From NCBI GenBank assembly GCA_030849965.1, contig JAVDKL010000001.1, forward strand, positions 310,001-374,000: a stretch of DNA of 64,000 bases. Direction: 5' to 3'. This document shows positions 1 to 9,169 of the stretch, piece by piece. The notes below the pieces were generated by a model. That model was not told where the DNA came from, searched no databases, and saw nothing but the letters and a program-made list of their open reading frames with translations. How positions within the stretch are numbered: the stretch's first letter is position 1; every line of letters starts with the position of its first letter. The position numbers were made by a program, and so were the translations under genes. The DNA is from Schauerella fraxinea (GTDB taxonomy: Bacteria > Pseudomonadota > Gammaproteobacteria > Burkholderiales > Burkholderiaceae_B).

Positions 1-79
1 CAATGCGCCGCGCTACGCGGCGGGCGTCGACCCCGCCGAGCCGATCCGCCACGCGGTACGCCAGGAAACGAGCGCCTGA
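1..79 (+). CDS. 3' end of an unidentified gene (partial)
   Basis: An open frame enters from the left edge and stops at TGA 77-79, giving about 25 residues that end in RQETSA. The fragment is too short to assign a family. It sits 24 nt before the FAD oxidoreductase gene on the same strand, so it is probably the preceding member of the nitrate-assimilation operon, for example a transporter or nitrite-reductase subunit. That role is inferred from position only. Confidence 0.4.
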   Translation, partial: NAPRYAAGVDPAEPIRHAVRQETSA

Positions 80-103
80 GCGGGCGCGCGAGGAGATTCG
101 AGC

Positions 104-1315
104 ATGACGCCAAAACGCAAACTGGTCGTGGTGGGCAATGGCATGGCCGGCATGCGTACGGTCGAGGAATTGCTCAAGATCGCGCCGGATGTGTACGACA
201 TTACGGTGTTCGGGTCTGAGCCGCACCCGAACTACAACCGCATCATGCTGTCGCCGGTGCTTACGGGCGAGCAGCAGTTCGAGGATATCGTCTTGAACGA
301 CGAATCCTGGTACGCGGCCAACCACATTCGCCTGCTCGCCAATCGCACGGTGGTGAAGATCCATCGCGGGCGGCGCATCGTGTATGCCAACGACGGCACC
401 GAGGCACCGTACGATCGGCTGCTGCTCGCGACGGGGTCCAATCCCTTTGTGTTGCCGGTGCCGGGCAACGACCTTGACGGTGTGATCACGTTTCGCGATA
501 TCAGTGACGTGCAGCGCATGATTGCCGCCGCCGCGTCGCACCGCCACGCCGTGGTGATCGGGGGCGGGCTGCTGGGGCTGGAAGCGGCCAGTGGGCTGGC
601 GGCGCGCGGCATGTCGGTCTCGGTGGTGCATTTGAGCCAGGGCTTGCTCGACCGTCAGCTCGACGACCATGCTGCCCGCTTGCTGCAGCAGACGTTGGAA
701 GCGCGTGGGCTGACCTTCCTGATGCCCAAGCAGACGGCGCGCTTGATCGACGATGGGCACGGCCGGGTGCGCGCGGTAGCGTTTACCGACGGCACGGAAG
801 TCTCGGCCGATCTGGTCGTCATGGCCGTTGGCATCCGCCCGAGTACGGCGCTGGCCGAGCAGTGTGGCTTGTATGTCGATCGCGGCGTGGTCGTCAACGA
901 TACGCTGCAAACCTACGACCCCGTGGTGTATGCGGTGGGCGAGTGCGTCAGCCATCGCGGGATCGCCTACGGCCTGGTGGCCCCGCTCTACGAGCAGGCC
1001 AAGGTGTGCGCCAATCATCTGGCGCTGCACGGCATTGGCCGCTATCAGGGCAGTGTGACCGCCACGAAATTGAAGGTCACCGGCATCGATCTGTTTTCGG
1101 CGGGCGACTTCAAAGGCGGCGAGGGGACTGAGGCGATGACATTGCTCGACCCGATTGGCGGCGTCTACAAGCATCTGGTCATCAAGGGCGACAAGCTCGT
1201 CGGCGCCTGTCTGTATGGCGATACCGACGATGGCGCGTGGTACCTCAACCTGATTCGCGAGGGCCGATCCGTGGATGCCCTGCGCGATGACCTGATGTTT
1301 GGCGAGCACGGTTGA
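104..1315 (+). CDS. FAD/NAD(P)-dependent oxidoreductase, probable electron-transfer subunit of assimilatory nitrate reductase
   Basis: This 403-residue protein has two Rossmann dinucleotide folds: GNGMAG at residues 11-16 for FAD and GGGLLG near residue 150 for NAD(P)H. It resembles the N-terminal NADH/FAD half of the NirB nitrite reductase large subunit and the stand-alone NasB/NasC flavoproteins. It lacks the siroheme/[4Fe-4S] sulfite-reductase half of full NirB, which is about twice as long. The ATG has a good ribosome site (AGGAG at 91-95, 8 nt away). It is directly followed by nasA, so it most likely passes electrons from NAD(P)H to nitrate reductase in the cytoplasm. The alternative is a rubredoxin-reductase-like enzyme with another partner. 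Confidence 0.82.
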   Translation: MTPKRKLVVVGNGMAGMRTVEELLKIAPDVYDITVFGSEPHPNYNRIMLSPVLTGEQQFEDIVLNDESWYAANHIRLLANRTVVKIHRGRRIVYANDGTEAPYDRLLLATGSNPFVLPVPGNDLDGVITFRDISDVQRMIAAAASHRHAVVIGGGLLGLEAASGLAARGMSVSVVHLSQGLLDRQLDDHAARLLQQTLEARGLTFLMPKQTARLIDDGHGRVRAVAFTDGTEVSADLVVMAVGIRPSTALAEQCGLYVDRGVVVNDTLQTYDPVVYAVGECVSHRGIAYGLVAPLYEQAKVCANHLALHGIGRYQGSVTATKLKVTGIDLFSAGDFKGGEGTEAMTLLDPIGGVYKHLVIKGDKLVGACLYGDTDDGAWYLNLIREGRSVDALRDDLMFGEHG

Positions 1316-1317
1316 CG

Positions 1318-4023
1318 ATGGATACGCCGCTCACTGAAAACCCCATACGCGAGGTCGCGTCGATCTGTTGCTACTGCGGCACCGGGTGTGGCGTACGCGT
1401 GCGCGCGCAGGGCGATCGCGTGATCTCGGTCGCGGGCGATACGCAGCATCCGTCCAGCCGTGGCGCACTCTGTAGCAAGGGCACGGCGCTCGCCGATACC
1501 GTTCGGCGCGATGCCTCGCGGGTGTTGCATGCCAGTTGGCGCGCCACGCGCACCGCGCCGCGACAAGCGATCACGGTCGACGCAGCGTTGGATATCGCGG
1601 CCGAAAAGTTTGCCGCCATCATCGCCGAACACGGGCCGGACGCGGTGGCGTTCTACCTCTCCGGCCAGTTGCTGACCGAAGACTACGCGGTCTTCAACAA
1701 GCTTGCCCGCGGGCTGGTGGGCACGAACAATATCGACACCAATTCGCGGCTGTGCATGTCGAGTGCGGTGGCCGGCTACAAGCTCACGCTCGGCGCCGAC
1801 GCACCACCGGCGTGTTACGACGACTTCGATGTGGCCGACACCGTGTTCATCGCCGGGTCGAACATGGCGTATGCCCACCCGGTATTGTTCAAGCGCATGA
1901 TGGCTGCACGTGCGGTTCGGTCCGATATGAAGATCATCGTAGTCGACCCCCGGCGCACGGATACCGCCGCCATGGCCGATCTTCATCTGGCGATCGCTCC
2001 GGGTACGGATGTGGCGCTGTTTCACGCCATGCTCCACGTGATGGTGGCCGAAGACCTGATCGACCGCGACTACATCGCGCGGCACACGCAGGGGTTCGCA
2101 GCGCTCGAAGCGCGCGTGCGGGCGTTTACGCCCGCCGCTGCGGCGGTGATTTGCGGCGTGGCCGCCACCGATATCGTCCAGGCTGCGCGCTGGTTTGCGC
2201 AGCCCGGATCGGCGCTCTCGTGCTACACGATGGGCCTGAATCAATCGTCCAGCGGCACGGCCAAGAACGCCACGTTGATTCATCTGCATTTGGCCACCGG
2301 CCAGATCGGCCGTCCCGGCGCGGGACCGCTTTCGCTCACGGGTCAACCCAATGCCATGGGTGGCCGCGAGGCGGGCGGCATGGCCAGCATCCTCCCCGGT
2401 CATCGCGATCCCGGCAATGCCGCGCATCGCGATGAGGTGGCGGCGCTGTGGGGCGTCGATCGGCTGCCGGCCGAACCGGGCCAACCGGCATTGGCATTGT
2501 TCGAAGGCTTGCGGGCAGGGCGCATCAAGGCGGTGTGGATTGCCGCTACCAACCCGGCGCAGTCCATGCCCGATCAAACGACCGTGCGCGAGGCGCTATC
2601 GCGCGCGGAGTTCGTCATCGTGCAGGAGGCGTTCGCCGGTACCGAAACCTTGGCGTATGCCGATCTGGTTTTGCCGGCCGCCACCTGGCCCGAGAAAGAG
2701 GGCACGGTCACCAATTCCGAACGTCGCATCAGCCGCGTGCGCGCCGCAGTCACGCCGCCGGGCGATGCGCGACCCGATTGGCAATTGGCGGCCGGCATGG
2801 CGCGCCGCCTGGCGGCCCGGTTGGCGCCCGCGAAAGCGGCGCTGTTCGACTACGCGGCGCCAGCCGAGGTGTTTGCCGAGCACGTACGCACGACCGCCGG
2901 CCGCGATCTCGATTACAGCGCCCTGGATTACGCCACGCTCGACGCTCAAGGCCCACAACAGTGGCCCTACGGCAAGGCCGCCGGCAGCACAGCGCGTCTG
3001 TATGCCGACGGCGTGTATCCCACGCCGAGTGGCCGTGCGTCGTTTCTGGATCTGGACTACGTGCCGGTGGCTGAGGCTGTGTCGCCAGCGTTTCCCATGC
3101 GGCTCACCACGGGACGCCTGCGCGATCACTGGCACACGATGGCGCGCACGGCGCTCTCGCCCGCGTTGACGCGCCACGCCGAGGCCCCGGCCCTGGCGCT
3201 GCATCCCGGCGATATGCAACGCTTGCGGCTGAGCGACGATATGCTCGTTACCATCACGTCGCGGCGCGGCGCGCTTATCGTTCCGGCTCGCACCGACCCC
3301 ACGATACAGCTCGGCCATGCTTTTTTGCCCATGCACTGGGGGAGCGCTTTCATCTCGGGCGCCGGTATCAACGCCGTCACGCAACCTGCCGCCGATCCGA
3401 TTTCACATCAACCCGAACTCAAGCATTGTGCGGTCGACGTGACTGCCGCGCCCTTGCCATGGCGCCTGCACGCCTGGGTGCAGGGCGATGCTTCGACCTT
3501 GCGCGCGGCGCTCGCGCCATGGCTGCAACGTTTTCCGTTTGCCGCGATCTTGCCGGTGGCTGTCGGCGGGGGTGGCGTGCGCGTCTGGATCGGCGCGGCC
3601 CAGGCACCCGAGCGAGCGGTCATCGATGCGCTCATTGACGACCTGGACTTGCGCGAGCCGGCTGCCGCACTCGACGATCCGTCACGCATCGTGTTTCGGC
3701 GGTTGGCGCTCGATGGCGACCGCGCGACGGCCTTTCTTCTGGCGGGCGATGTGCGCGGCCACGATGCGTTGCTGGCGTGGGCCGATGGCGGTCCGGCGCC
3801 CAAGCAATTGGCGCATGTACTGACCGGCCGGGTGGCCAGCGGCCCGCGGCCGAAAACGGTGTGCGCGTGCCATGGCGTGAGCGATCAGGCGATCGCCGCC
3901 GGCATCGGCGCCGGCTGCGGTCTGGCGCAATTGAAGCAAACATTGAAATGCGGCACGGGATGCGGTGCCTGCGTGCCGGAGATCAACCGCATGCTCGTGC
4001 AGTTCAAGGAGACGGTGACATGA
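1318..4023 (+). CDS. nasA: Assimilatory nitrate reductase catalytic subunit NasA
   Basis: This protein of about 901 residues reduces nitrate to nitrite in the cytoplasm using bis-MGD molybdenum. The N-terminus carries the Cys-x2-Cys-x3-Cys plus distal Cys set (C17, C20, C24, C52) for a [4Fe-4S] cluster. A molybdopterin oxidoreductase core and a molydopterin-dinucleotide-binding domain follow. The last 60 residues hold a BFD-type [2Fe-2S] domain with CxC and CGTGCGAC motifs, typical of NasA. I chose ATG 1318; an in-frame TTG at 1312 would overlap the preceding stop. The gene lies 2 nt after the flavoprotein gene and overlaps cobA by 4 nt (ATGA), which points to one translationally coupled operon. 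Confidence 0.93.
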   Translation: MDTPLTENPIREVASICCYCGTGCGVRVRAQGDRVISVAGDTQHPSSRGALCSKGTALADTVRRDASRVLHASWRATRTAPRQAITVDAALDIAAEKFAAIIAEHGPDAVAFYLSGQLLTEDYAVFNKLARGLVGTNNIDTNSRLCMSSAVAGYKLTLGADAPPACYDDFDVADTVFIAGSNMAYAHPVLFKRMMAARAVRSDMKIIVVDPRRTDTAAMADLHLAIAPGTDVALFHAMLHVMVAEDLIDRDYIARHTQGFAALEARVRAFTPAAAAVICGVAATDIVQAARWFAQPGSALSCYTMGLNQSSSGTAKNATLIHLHLATGQIGRPGAGPLSLTGQPNAMGGREAGGMASILPGHRDPGNAAHRDEVAALWGVDRLPAEPGQPALALFEGLRAGRIKAVWIAATNPAQSMPDQTTVREALSRAEFVIVQEAFAGTETLAYADLVLPAATWPEKEGTVTNSERRISRVRAAVTPPGDARPDWQLAAGMARRLAARLAPAKAALFDYAAPAEVFAEHVRTTAGRDLDYSALDYATLDAQGPQQWPYGKAAGSTARLYADGVYPTPSGRASFLDLDYVPVAEAVSPAFPMRLTTGRLRDHWHTMARTALSPALTRHAEAPALALHPGDMQRLRLSDDMLVTITSRRGALIVPARTDPTIQLGHAFLPMHWGSAFISGAGINAVTQPAADPISHQPELKHCAVDVTAAPLPWRLHAWVQGDASTLRAALAPWLQRFPFAAILPVAVGGGGVRVWIGAAQAPERAVIDALIDDLDLREPAAALDDPSRIVFRRLALDGDRATAFLLAGDVRGHDALLAWADGGPAPKQLAHVLTGRVASGPRPKTVCACHGVSDQAIAAGIGAGCGLAQLKQTLKCGTGCGACVPEINRMLVQFKETVT

Positions 4024-4820
4024 CCCATTCCCCTCATCATCCGCATTTCGCCGCTACCTCGCGCGCACCTGGCAAGGTGTGGCTCGTCGGTGCCGGCCCG
4101 GGCGATCCCGAGCTGTTGACGCTCAAGGCGCTGCGCGTCTTGCAGCAGGCCGACGTTTGGCTGGTGGACGATCTGGTCGGTGCCGAGGTGCGAGACCTGG
4201 CCACGGCGGACACCCGTATCGTGGCAGTCGGCAAGCGCGGCGGGTGTCGTTCCACACCCCAGGACTTCATCCTGCGGCTGATGGCGCGTTACGCCAAACG
4301 CGGCTGCATCGTCGCGCGTGTCAAAGGCGGCGACCCGTTCATTTTCGGGCGCGGTGGGGAAGAGCTCGCATGGCTGCACGCGCGCGGCGTCGCCGCGGAA
4401 GCGGTGGCCGGTGTAACGGCGGGGTTGGCCGCGGGCGCTGCGCTCGGGTTGCCGTTGACGCATCGTGGCGTGTCTCGCGGCGTGACCTTTGTGACGGCCC
4501 ACCAGCAGGATGGCGGGCAACCCGATTGGCGCGCGCTCGCGGCCAGCGGCATGACCGTGGTCTGCTACATGGGGATGACGCAACCGGAACGCCTGCAGGC
4601 CGCGTTGCTCGCCAACGGCTTTGCACCGGATCTGCCGGTTGCCGTTGTGCAGCGCGTGTCGTGTGCCGACCAGCGCCATGGCATTGCAACCGTTTCCAGT
4701 CTGGCGGCGCTGGTTTGCGGGGAGGCGTTGGCAAGCCCGGCGGTGATCGTCATCGGCGAGGTGGTGGCGCATCGTGCCCAGGAGATGGCGACGCCAGGCG
4801 TGCAATCGATGGCCGCCTGA
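4020..4820 (+). CDS. cobA: Uroporphyrinogen-III C-methyltransferase (siroheme synthesis)
   Basis: This 266-residue SUMT-family enzyme methylates uroporphyrinogen III to precorrin-2 with S-adenosylmethionine, the first dedicated step to siroheme. Visible motifs are GAGPGDPELLT from residue 24 and GGDPFIFGRGGEE about 80 residues later, both diagnostic of the family. It lacks the CysG oxidase/ferrochelatase domain, so those steps must be encoded elsewhere. The ATG overlaps the nasA stop codon in an ATGA arrangement. Siroheme is the cofactor of assimilatory nitrite reductase, which explains its place after nasA. Confidence 0.93.
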   Translation: MTHSPHHPHFAATSRAPGKVWLVGAGPGDPELLTLKALRVLQQADVWLVDDLVGAEVRDLATADTRIVAVGKRGGCRSTPQDFILRLMARYAKRGCIVARVKGGDPFIFGRGGEELAWLHARGVAAEAVAGVTAGLAAGAALGLPLTHRGVSRGVTFVTAHQQDGGQPDWRALAASGMTVVCYMGMTQPERLQAALLANGFAPDLPVAVVQRVSCADQRHGIATVSSLAALVCGEALASPAVIVIGEVVAHRAQEMATPGVQSMAA

Positions 4821-5123
4821 GCGGATAACGCGCGCTTTGCTGGTGACGAGTATTGCCTCAGTCCGAGGGCTGAGCCGCCGGTGAACCTGGAACCGAGAGT
4901 GAAGCCCAAGCCGAAAATAAATGTTACGTGACCGTAACGAACGTAATGACTTAAATGGTCACGCTTAGGAGGACGTTGTAAATCGACAACCGTTAGCAAT
5001 TGTGGACGGTGAGGAGGAATGATATTTTTTTTTCAATCCTTTCGTTTTCCTTCCACAATTTGCGTGATTGTCGGTGGCCCGATCTCGGTGCGCTGTCCGG
5101 AACGCGATCAATAGGGTTTCCAT
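4821..5123. other. Intergenic region before the autotransporter, with a candidate operator
   Basis: These 303 nt hold no convincing gene. An inverted repeat GTTACG (4923-4928), TGAC, CGTAAC (4933-4938) is followed by a further CGTAAT at 4942-4947. An A/T-rich tract with a run of T residues lies near 5020. The region should hold the end of the nitrate operon transcript and the autotransporter promoter. The repeats may be a regulator site. Confidence 0.4.
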
Positions 5124-8100
5124 ATGCCAGCGTTCAAGCGACGTCATGCGCTCCTTCCCTTGTGTGCGGCGATCGCGGCGCTGGGCAGTCATGTCGCTAC
5201 GGCCGCTTGCGTAAGCGGCACGCCCGGCGGCGATGCCTACAACCCGGCAGCCGGGCAAAGCGTGTCGTGCACGGCAACGCTCCCCAATCCAGATCCTCAG
5301 GCCATCGCCGCGCAAGCGGCCGCCAATAATGTATCGGTGGTGATCGGCGCAGGGGCCCAGCAGGCCATCACTGCAAACAACGGCGTGCTGCTGCGCAATC
5401 TCAGCACCCTCACCAATGACGGCATCCTTGCCGCGACCGGTGCGGGTTTTGCGGGCGTTGTGCTCGCGGGCGGCGGCAATCAGGTCCTCAACAACGGCAC
5501 GATTTCAGGCTCGGCGGGCATCACAGGTGCGGGCGGGGCAAATACGCTCACCAATAACAGCACCGGCACGATCATCGGCACGGCGGGCCCGGCCGTGTCG
5601 CTCTCGGGCGGCGCGGTGAACATTATCAACAGTGGCACGCTGACGGGCACAGGCGGTGTGGCCGTGGCTACCGGCGCCGGCACCGATACCTTCGAGATGC
5701 GCAGCGGCACGGTCAACGGCAATATCGATCAAGGCGACGGCGTCGACCGATTCGTCATTTCGGGCGGCACCGTCAATGGTGTCGTCCAGCAAGGCAACGG
5801 CATCGACGACTTTCGGATGACGGGCGGTCAGATCGGCGCGTTGCAACAGGGCGATAACCGCGACACGTTTTTCATGTCGGACGGCACGATCGTCGGCGCG
5901 TTCGAAGATGGCGATGTTGCCGCGATGACCGGCGGCACCATCGGTCGCGTCGACATGAAACTCGACAACAACATTTTCGACATGTCTGGCGGTCGCATCA
6001 ACGGCAACCTGGTGGCGGGCTTCGGCAACGACACCATTACCGTCTCCAATGGCTTCATCGGGGGCAACATCAGTGTGAGCGGCGGCACGGATAGCGTCAC
6101 GATCACCGGCGGCGAGGTGGTGGGCGAAGTGCGTATGAGTACCGGCGACGATGTGTTTACCTGGTCCGATGGCGGCATCGTGCGCGGCTTCATCGATATG
6201 GGCACCGGTGCCGATCTGGCGACGCTGCGCAATCTTTCGGCCGCCCAAGTGGGCACGACCGTGGGTATCAGCGGCGGCGTGACCGCGGGCAGCGATACGC
6301 TCGTGTTCGACAATACCCAGGCGGCGGGCGTGAACCGCTTCACCAGCTTCGAGACGATCAATCTTCAACGCGGCTCGGCGCTCACGATGGACAATCGTCT
6401 GATTCTGGGCGACGTCGAGGGCTTGCCCAGCGTGCTCAATATCGACGCGACGAGCCGGCTCACGGCCGTGGCCGGCATCAACGGCTCGGTGTCGTCCTCG
6501 GTCGCCACCAATCTGCCCACCGTCAATAACGCCGGCACCATCGATCTCACCGGCGGCAATGCCGCCAATCGCATGACGATCGTGGGCAATTACGTGGGCG
6601 CAGGCGGCACGCTGAAGGTCGACTCGATTCTGGGCGCCGACGGCGCGCCCGCCGATCGCCTCATTGTGAGCGGCGGTCAGATCAGCGGCAACACCACCGT
6701 CGCCGTCAACAATCTGGGCGGTTTGGGCGGACTTACCACCGCCAACGGCATTCAAGTCGTACAGGCCATCAACGGTGCCACCAGCACCGGGAATGCCTTC
6801 GCGATGCCGACGGAACTGCGCGCCGGCGCCTATCAATACTTCCTCTTCAAGGGTGGCGTCACAGCCGGATCGGAAAACAGCTGGTATCTGCGGTCGAGCG
6901 TGCCGGCCGCGGCGCCACCCCCGACCGCGCCACCCGTCGTGCCGCCCGTCGTGCCTCCGGTTGTGCCGCCGGTCACGCCGCCCGTCGATCCCACCGTGCC
7001 GCCGTTGGATCCTGCCGATCCCACCGCGCCCACGCCGCCCGTCGTGCCCAGCGATCCCAACGATCCGACCAATCCCACGTTGCCGCCCGACCCCACGGCG
7101 CCGGTCGCACCCGCCCCGGCCGCCGTCACGCCCACCCCGGCCCCTGGCCAGTCGGCGCCATTGCCGGCCGCCGTCGCCGATGCTGTCCCGATCTATCGCG
7201 AAGAAGTGCCGGTATACGGCGCAGTCACGGCCACCGCGCGCCAGTTGGCCCTGTTTTCGCTGGGTACCTTCCATGATCGCCAAGGCGAACAGTCCATCCT
7301 CGGTGGCGAGGGTGGGGTGCCCGCAACGTGGTCACGCGTCTTCGGCCAACACACCAAACGCCATTATTCGGGCGGTGCCCGATCGGAATTCGATGGCAGC
7401 ATGGGCGGCGTGCAGGTTGGCCAAGATCTCTACAGCGTGCGGCATGCCAATGGCCACCAGGATCGTGTGGGTGCCTTCCTTGGCTACTCGCATGCGAGCG
7501 GCGACGTGCGCGGGCTGGCCTTGGCCACACCGCACAGCAAAGTGGGTTCGCTCAAACTCGATGGCTATAGCGGCGGTGCGTATTGGACACACGTCGGCCC
7601 ATCGGGCGGCTATACCGATGCGGTCGTGATGGTGACGCGGCTCGATGCCCGTCTGCGGTCGACCGCCGGCATGCGCGAAAAAACCGACGGCACCGCAACC
7701 ACCTTGTCGCTCGAAGGCGGCTATCCCTTGCAGCTCACGGACCGCGTGGTGCTTGAGCCGCAGGCGCAGTTCATTGCGCAATTCCTGTCGGTCGACAGCT
7801 TGCGCGATAGCGTGTCGCGCGTCGACTTCAAGGATTCCGACACGTACACCGGCCGCGTGGGCCTGCGCCTCAAAGGCACTTACGACACGCGTGCCGCGCG
7901 ACTCGAGCCCTATTTGCGCGCCAATCTGTGGCGTGAGTTCGCCGGCACCGACAAGACGGTATATGACCGTCGCGATACGGTGGGCACACGCTACGGCTCG
8001 ACCGCCATGCAGTTGGGCGCGGGCCTGGTCGCACAAGTCAACAAGATGGTCAGTGTGTATGCCGCAGCCGACTACACCACCGATGTGGACGGCAAGTACC

Positions 8101-8144
8101 GGCGCGACGTGGCCGGCAATATCGGCGTGCGGATCAACTGGTGA
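5124..8144 (+). CDS. Type Va autotransporter adhesin-like protein
   Basis: This 1006-residue protein has a signal peptide (residues 1-27, ending ATA before ACVSG). Its passenger is rich in Gly, Asn, Thr and Asp. A Pro/Val/Asp-rich linker lies at about residues 597-678, and the C-terminal autotransporter beta-barrel at about 730-1006 ends in the aromatic outer-membrane signature RINW. Between about residues 188 and 370 the passenger shows roughly nine coils of about 20 residues with a D-x-F-x-M-x-G-G-x-I-x-G pattern, as in a parallel beta-helix. The proline-rich linker recalls pertactin. It should export itself across the outer membrane and display the passenger. The ligand is unknown. A weak AGGG at 5113-5116 precedes the ATG. 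Confidence 0.88.
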   Translation: MPAFKRRHALLPLCAAIAALGSHVATAACVSGTPGGDAYNPAAGQSVSCTATLPNPDPQAIAAQAAANNVSVVIGAGAQQAITANNGVLLRNLSTLTNDGILAATGAGFAGVVLAGGGNQVLNNGTISGSAGITGAGGANTLTNNSTGTIIGTAGPAVSLSGGAVNIINSGTLTGTGGVAVATGAGTDTFEMRSGTVNGNIDQGDGVDRFVISGGTVNGVVQQGNGIDDFRMTGGQIGALQQGDNRDTFFMSDGTIVGAFEDGDVAAMTGGTIGRVDMKLDNNIFDMSGGRINGNLVAGFGNDTITVSNGFIGGNISVSGGTDSVTITGGEVVGEVRMSTGDDVFTWSDGGIVRGFIDMGTGADLATLRNLSAAQVGTTVGISGGVTAGSDTLVFDNTQAAGVNRFTSFETINLQRGSALTMDNRLILGDVEGLPSVLNIDATSRLTAVAGINGSVSSSVATNLPTVNNAGTIDLTGGNAANRMTIVGNYVGAGGTLKVDSILGADGAPADRLIVSGGQISGNTTVAVNNLGGLGGLTTANGIQVVQAINGATSTGNAFAMPTELRAGAYQYFLFKGGVTAGSENSWYLRSSVPAAAPPPTAPPVVPPVVPPVVPPVTPPVDPTVPPLDPADPTAPTPPVVPSDPNDPTNPTLPPDPTAPVAPAPAAVTPTPAPGQSAPLPAAVADAVPIYREEVPVYGAVTATARQLALFSLGTFHDRQGEQSILGGEGGVPATWSRVFGQHTKRHYSGGARSEFDGSMGGVQVGQDLYSVRHANGHQDRVGAFLGYSHASGDVRGLALATPHSKVGSLKLDGYSGGAYWTHVGPSGGYTDAVVMVTRLDARLRSTAGMREKTDGTATTLSLEGGYPLQLTDRVVLEPQAQFIAQFLSVDSLRDSVSRVDFKDSDTYTGRVGLRLKGTYDTRAARLEPYLRANLWREFAGTDKTVYDRRDTVGTRYGSTAMQLGAGLVAQVNKMVSVYAAADYTTDVDGKYRRDVAGNIGVRINW

Positions 8145-8151
8145 TCATGCG

Positions 8152-9045
8152 TCAAGCCTGGGTCTGAAGCCAGGCGCTGAACGCACTGATGGCGGGCGCA
8201 TCGCGGCTCTGGCGCTCGCACACGAAGGCGTAGGCGCCGGGCTGAGGGTGCGCCGCGTCGTCAAGCACGACGAGTTCGCCGCGCGTGACGGCGTCGGCCA
8301 CCACATAGGGGGGCAGCAGTGCGATGCCCAGGCCGGCGCGCGCGGCCTGCAGGCCCATGCTCAAGAGCGCGTAGCGGGGGCCGGCACGGGCAGTGAGGGC
8401 GCCGTGGCCCCGAGCCGTGCAATAACTGGCCCAGGCGTCCGGCATCGAGCCTTGATGCAACAACGGCAACGTAGCGAGCAGCGTAGCGGGCGCCGCCCTT
8501 CGCGATACAAGCGCCGGGCTGCATACCGGCAGCACCGTCAGCGGCAAGATCGGCTGGCACCACAGATCGTCTGCAATCGGACCATCCACATACATGATGG
8601 CGGCATCCACATCGGGGGCCGGCAGCGCGACGGTGCCGATCTTGGTGGAGAGATTGATGACGATATGCGGCGCGCTTGCGGCAAATTGATTGAGCCGCGG
8701 CAAGAGCCACATGGCGCCGAACGTGGCCGGTACGGATAGGTTGAGGTGGCCGCCCGCGCCGCGTGTGGCCATGACTTCGAGCGTGGCGCTTTCCAGCTCA
8801 CCCAGGGCCGGTTGCACGCGGCGCAGATACTGCTCGCCGCAGCGCGTGAGCACGAGCTTGCCATCGCGCCGCTCGAACAACGGCACATCCACGAAGGCCT
8901 GCAGATCGGCAATCTGCTTGCTGACCGCGCTCTGCGTGAGCGACAACGCGCGCGCGGCCGCCGTGATGCTGCCCATGCGCGCGACGGCGTCGAAGGCGGT
9001 GAGATGATTGACCGATGGAATGAACTTGCCGTGAGGACGTTTCAT
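8152..9045 (-). CDS. LysR-family transcriptional regulator
   Basis: This protein of about 297 residues has an N-terminal winged helix-turn-helix (MGSITAAARALSLTQSAVSK) and a periplasmic-binding-like effector domain. It belongs to the GcvA-type LysR group. The open frame continues upstream to 9171, but that would overlap the divergent gene; the ATG at 9045 gives the usual LysR N-terminus. It is transcribed away from the Bug protein/D-aminoacylase pair across about 125 nt, the usual LysR layout, so it probably controls that pair. The inducer is unknown. Confidence 0.85.
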   Translation of the reverse strand: MKRPHGKFIPSVNHLTAFDAVARMGSITAAARALSLTQSAVSKQIADLQAFVDVPLFERRDGKLVLTRCGEQYLRRVQPALGELESATLEVMATRGAGGHLNLSVPATFGAMWLLPRLNQFAASAPHIVINLSTKIGTVALPAPDVDAAIMYVDGPIADDLWCQPILPLTVLPVCSPALVSRRAAPATLLATLPLLHQGSMPDAWASYCTARGHGALTARAGPRYALLSMGLQAARAGLGIALLPPYVVADAVTRGELVVLDDAAHPQPGAYAFVCERQSRDAPAISAFSAWLQTQA

Positions 9046-9169
9046 GACGAATTGGAATTTTTTTCTTCGAAAAAAGTCGCTGCGCGATTGGCCTCCCAGC
9101 GCCGCATAATCGACCGATGCGTCGGGGCACGGGCTCAAGAACGCGACATTCAAAGGGAAAACACACGTC

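Noticed and set aside
5505-7283. A 592-residue minus-strand frame across the autotransporter passenger
   Set aside because: It reflects the low-complexity repeats of the autotransporter gene read backwards.
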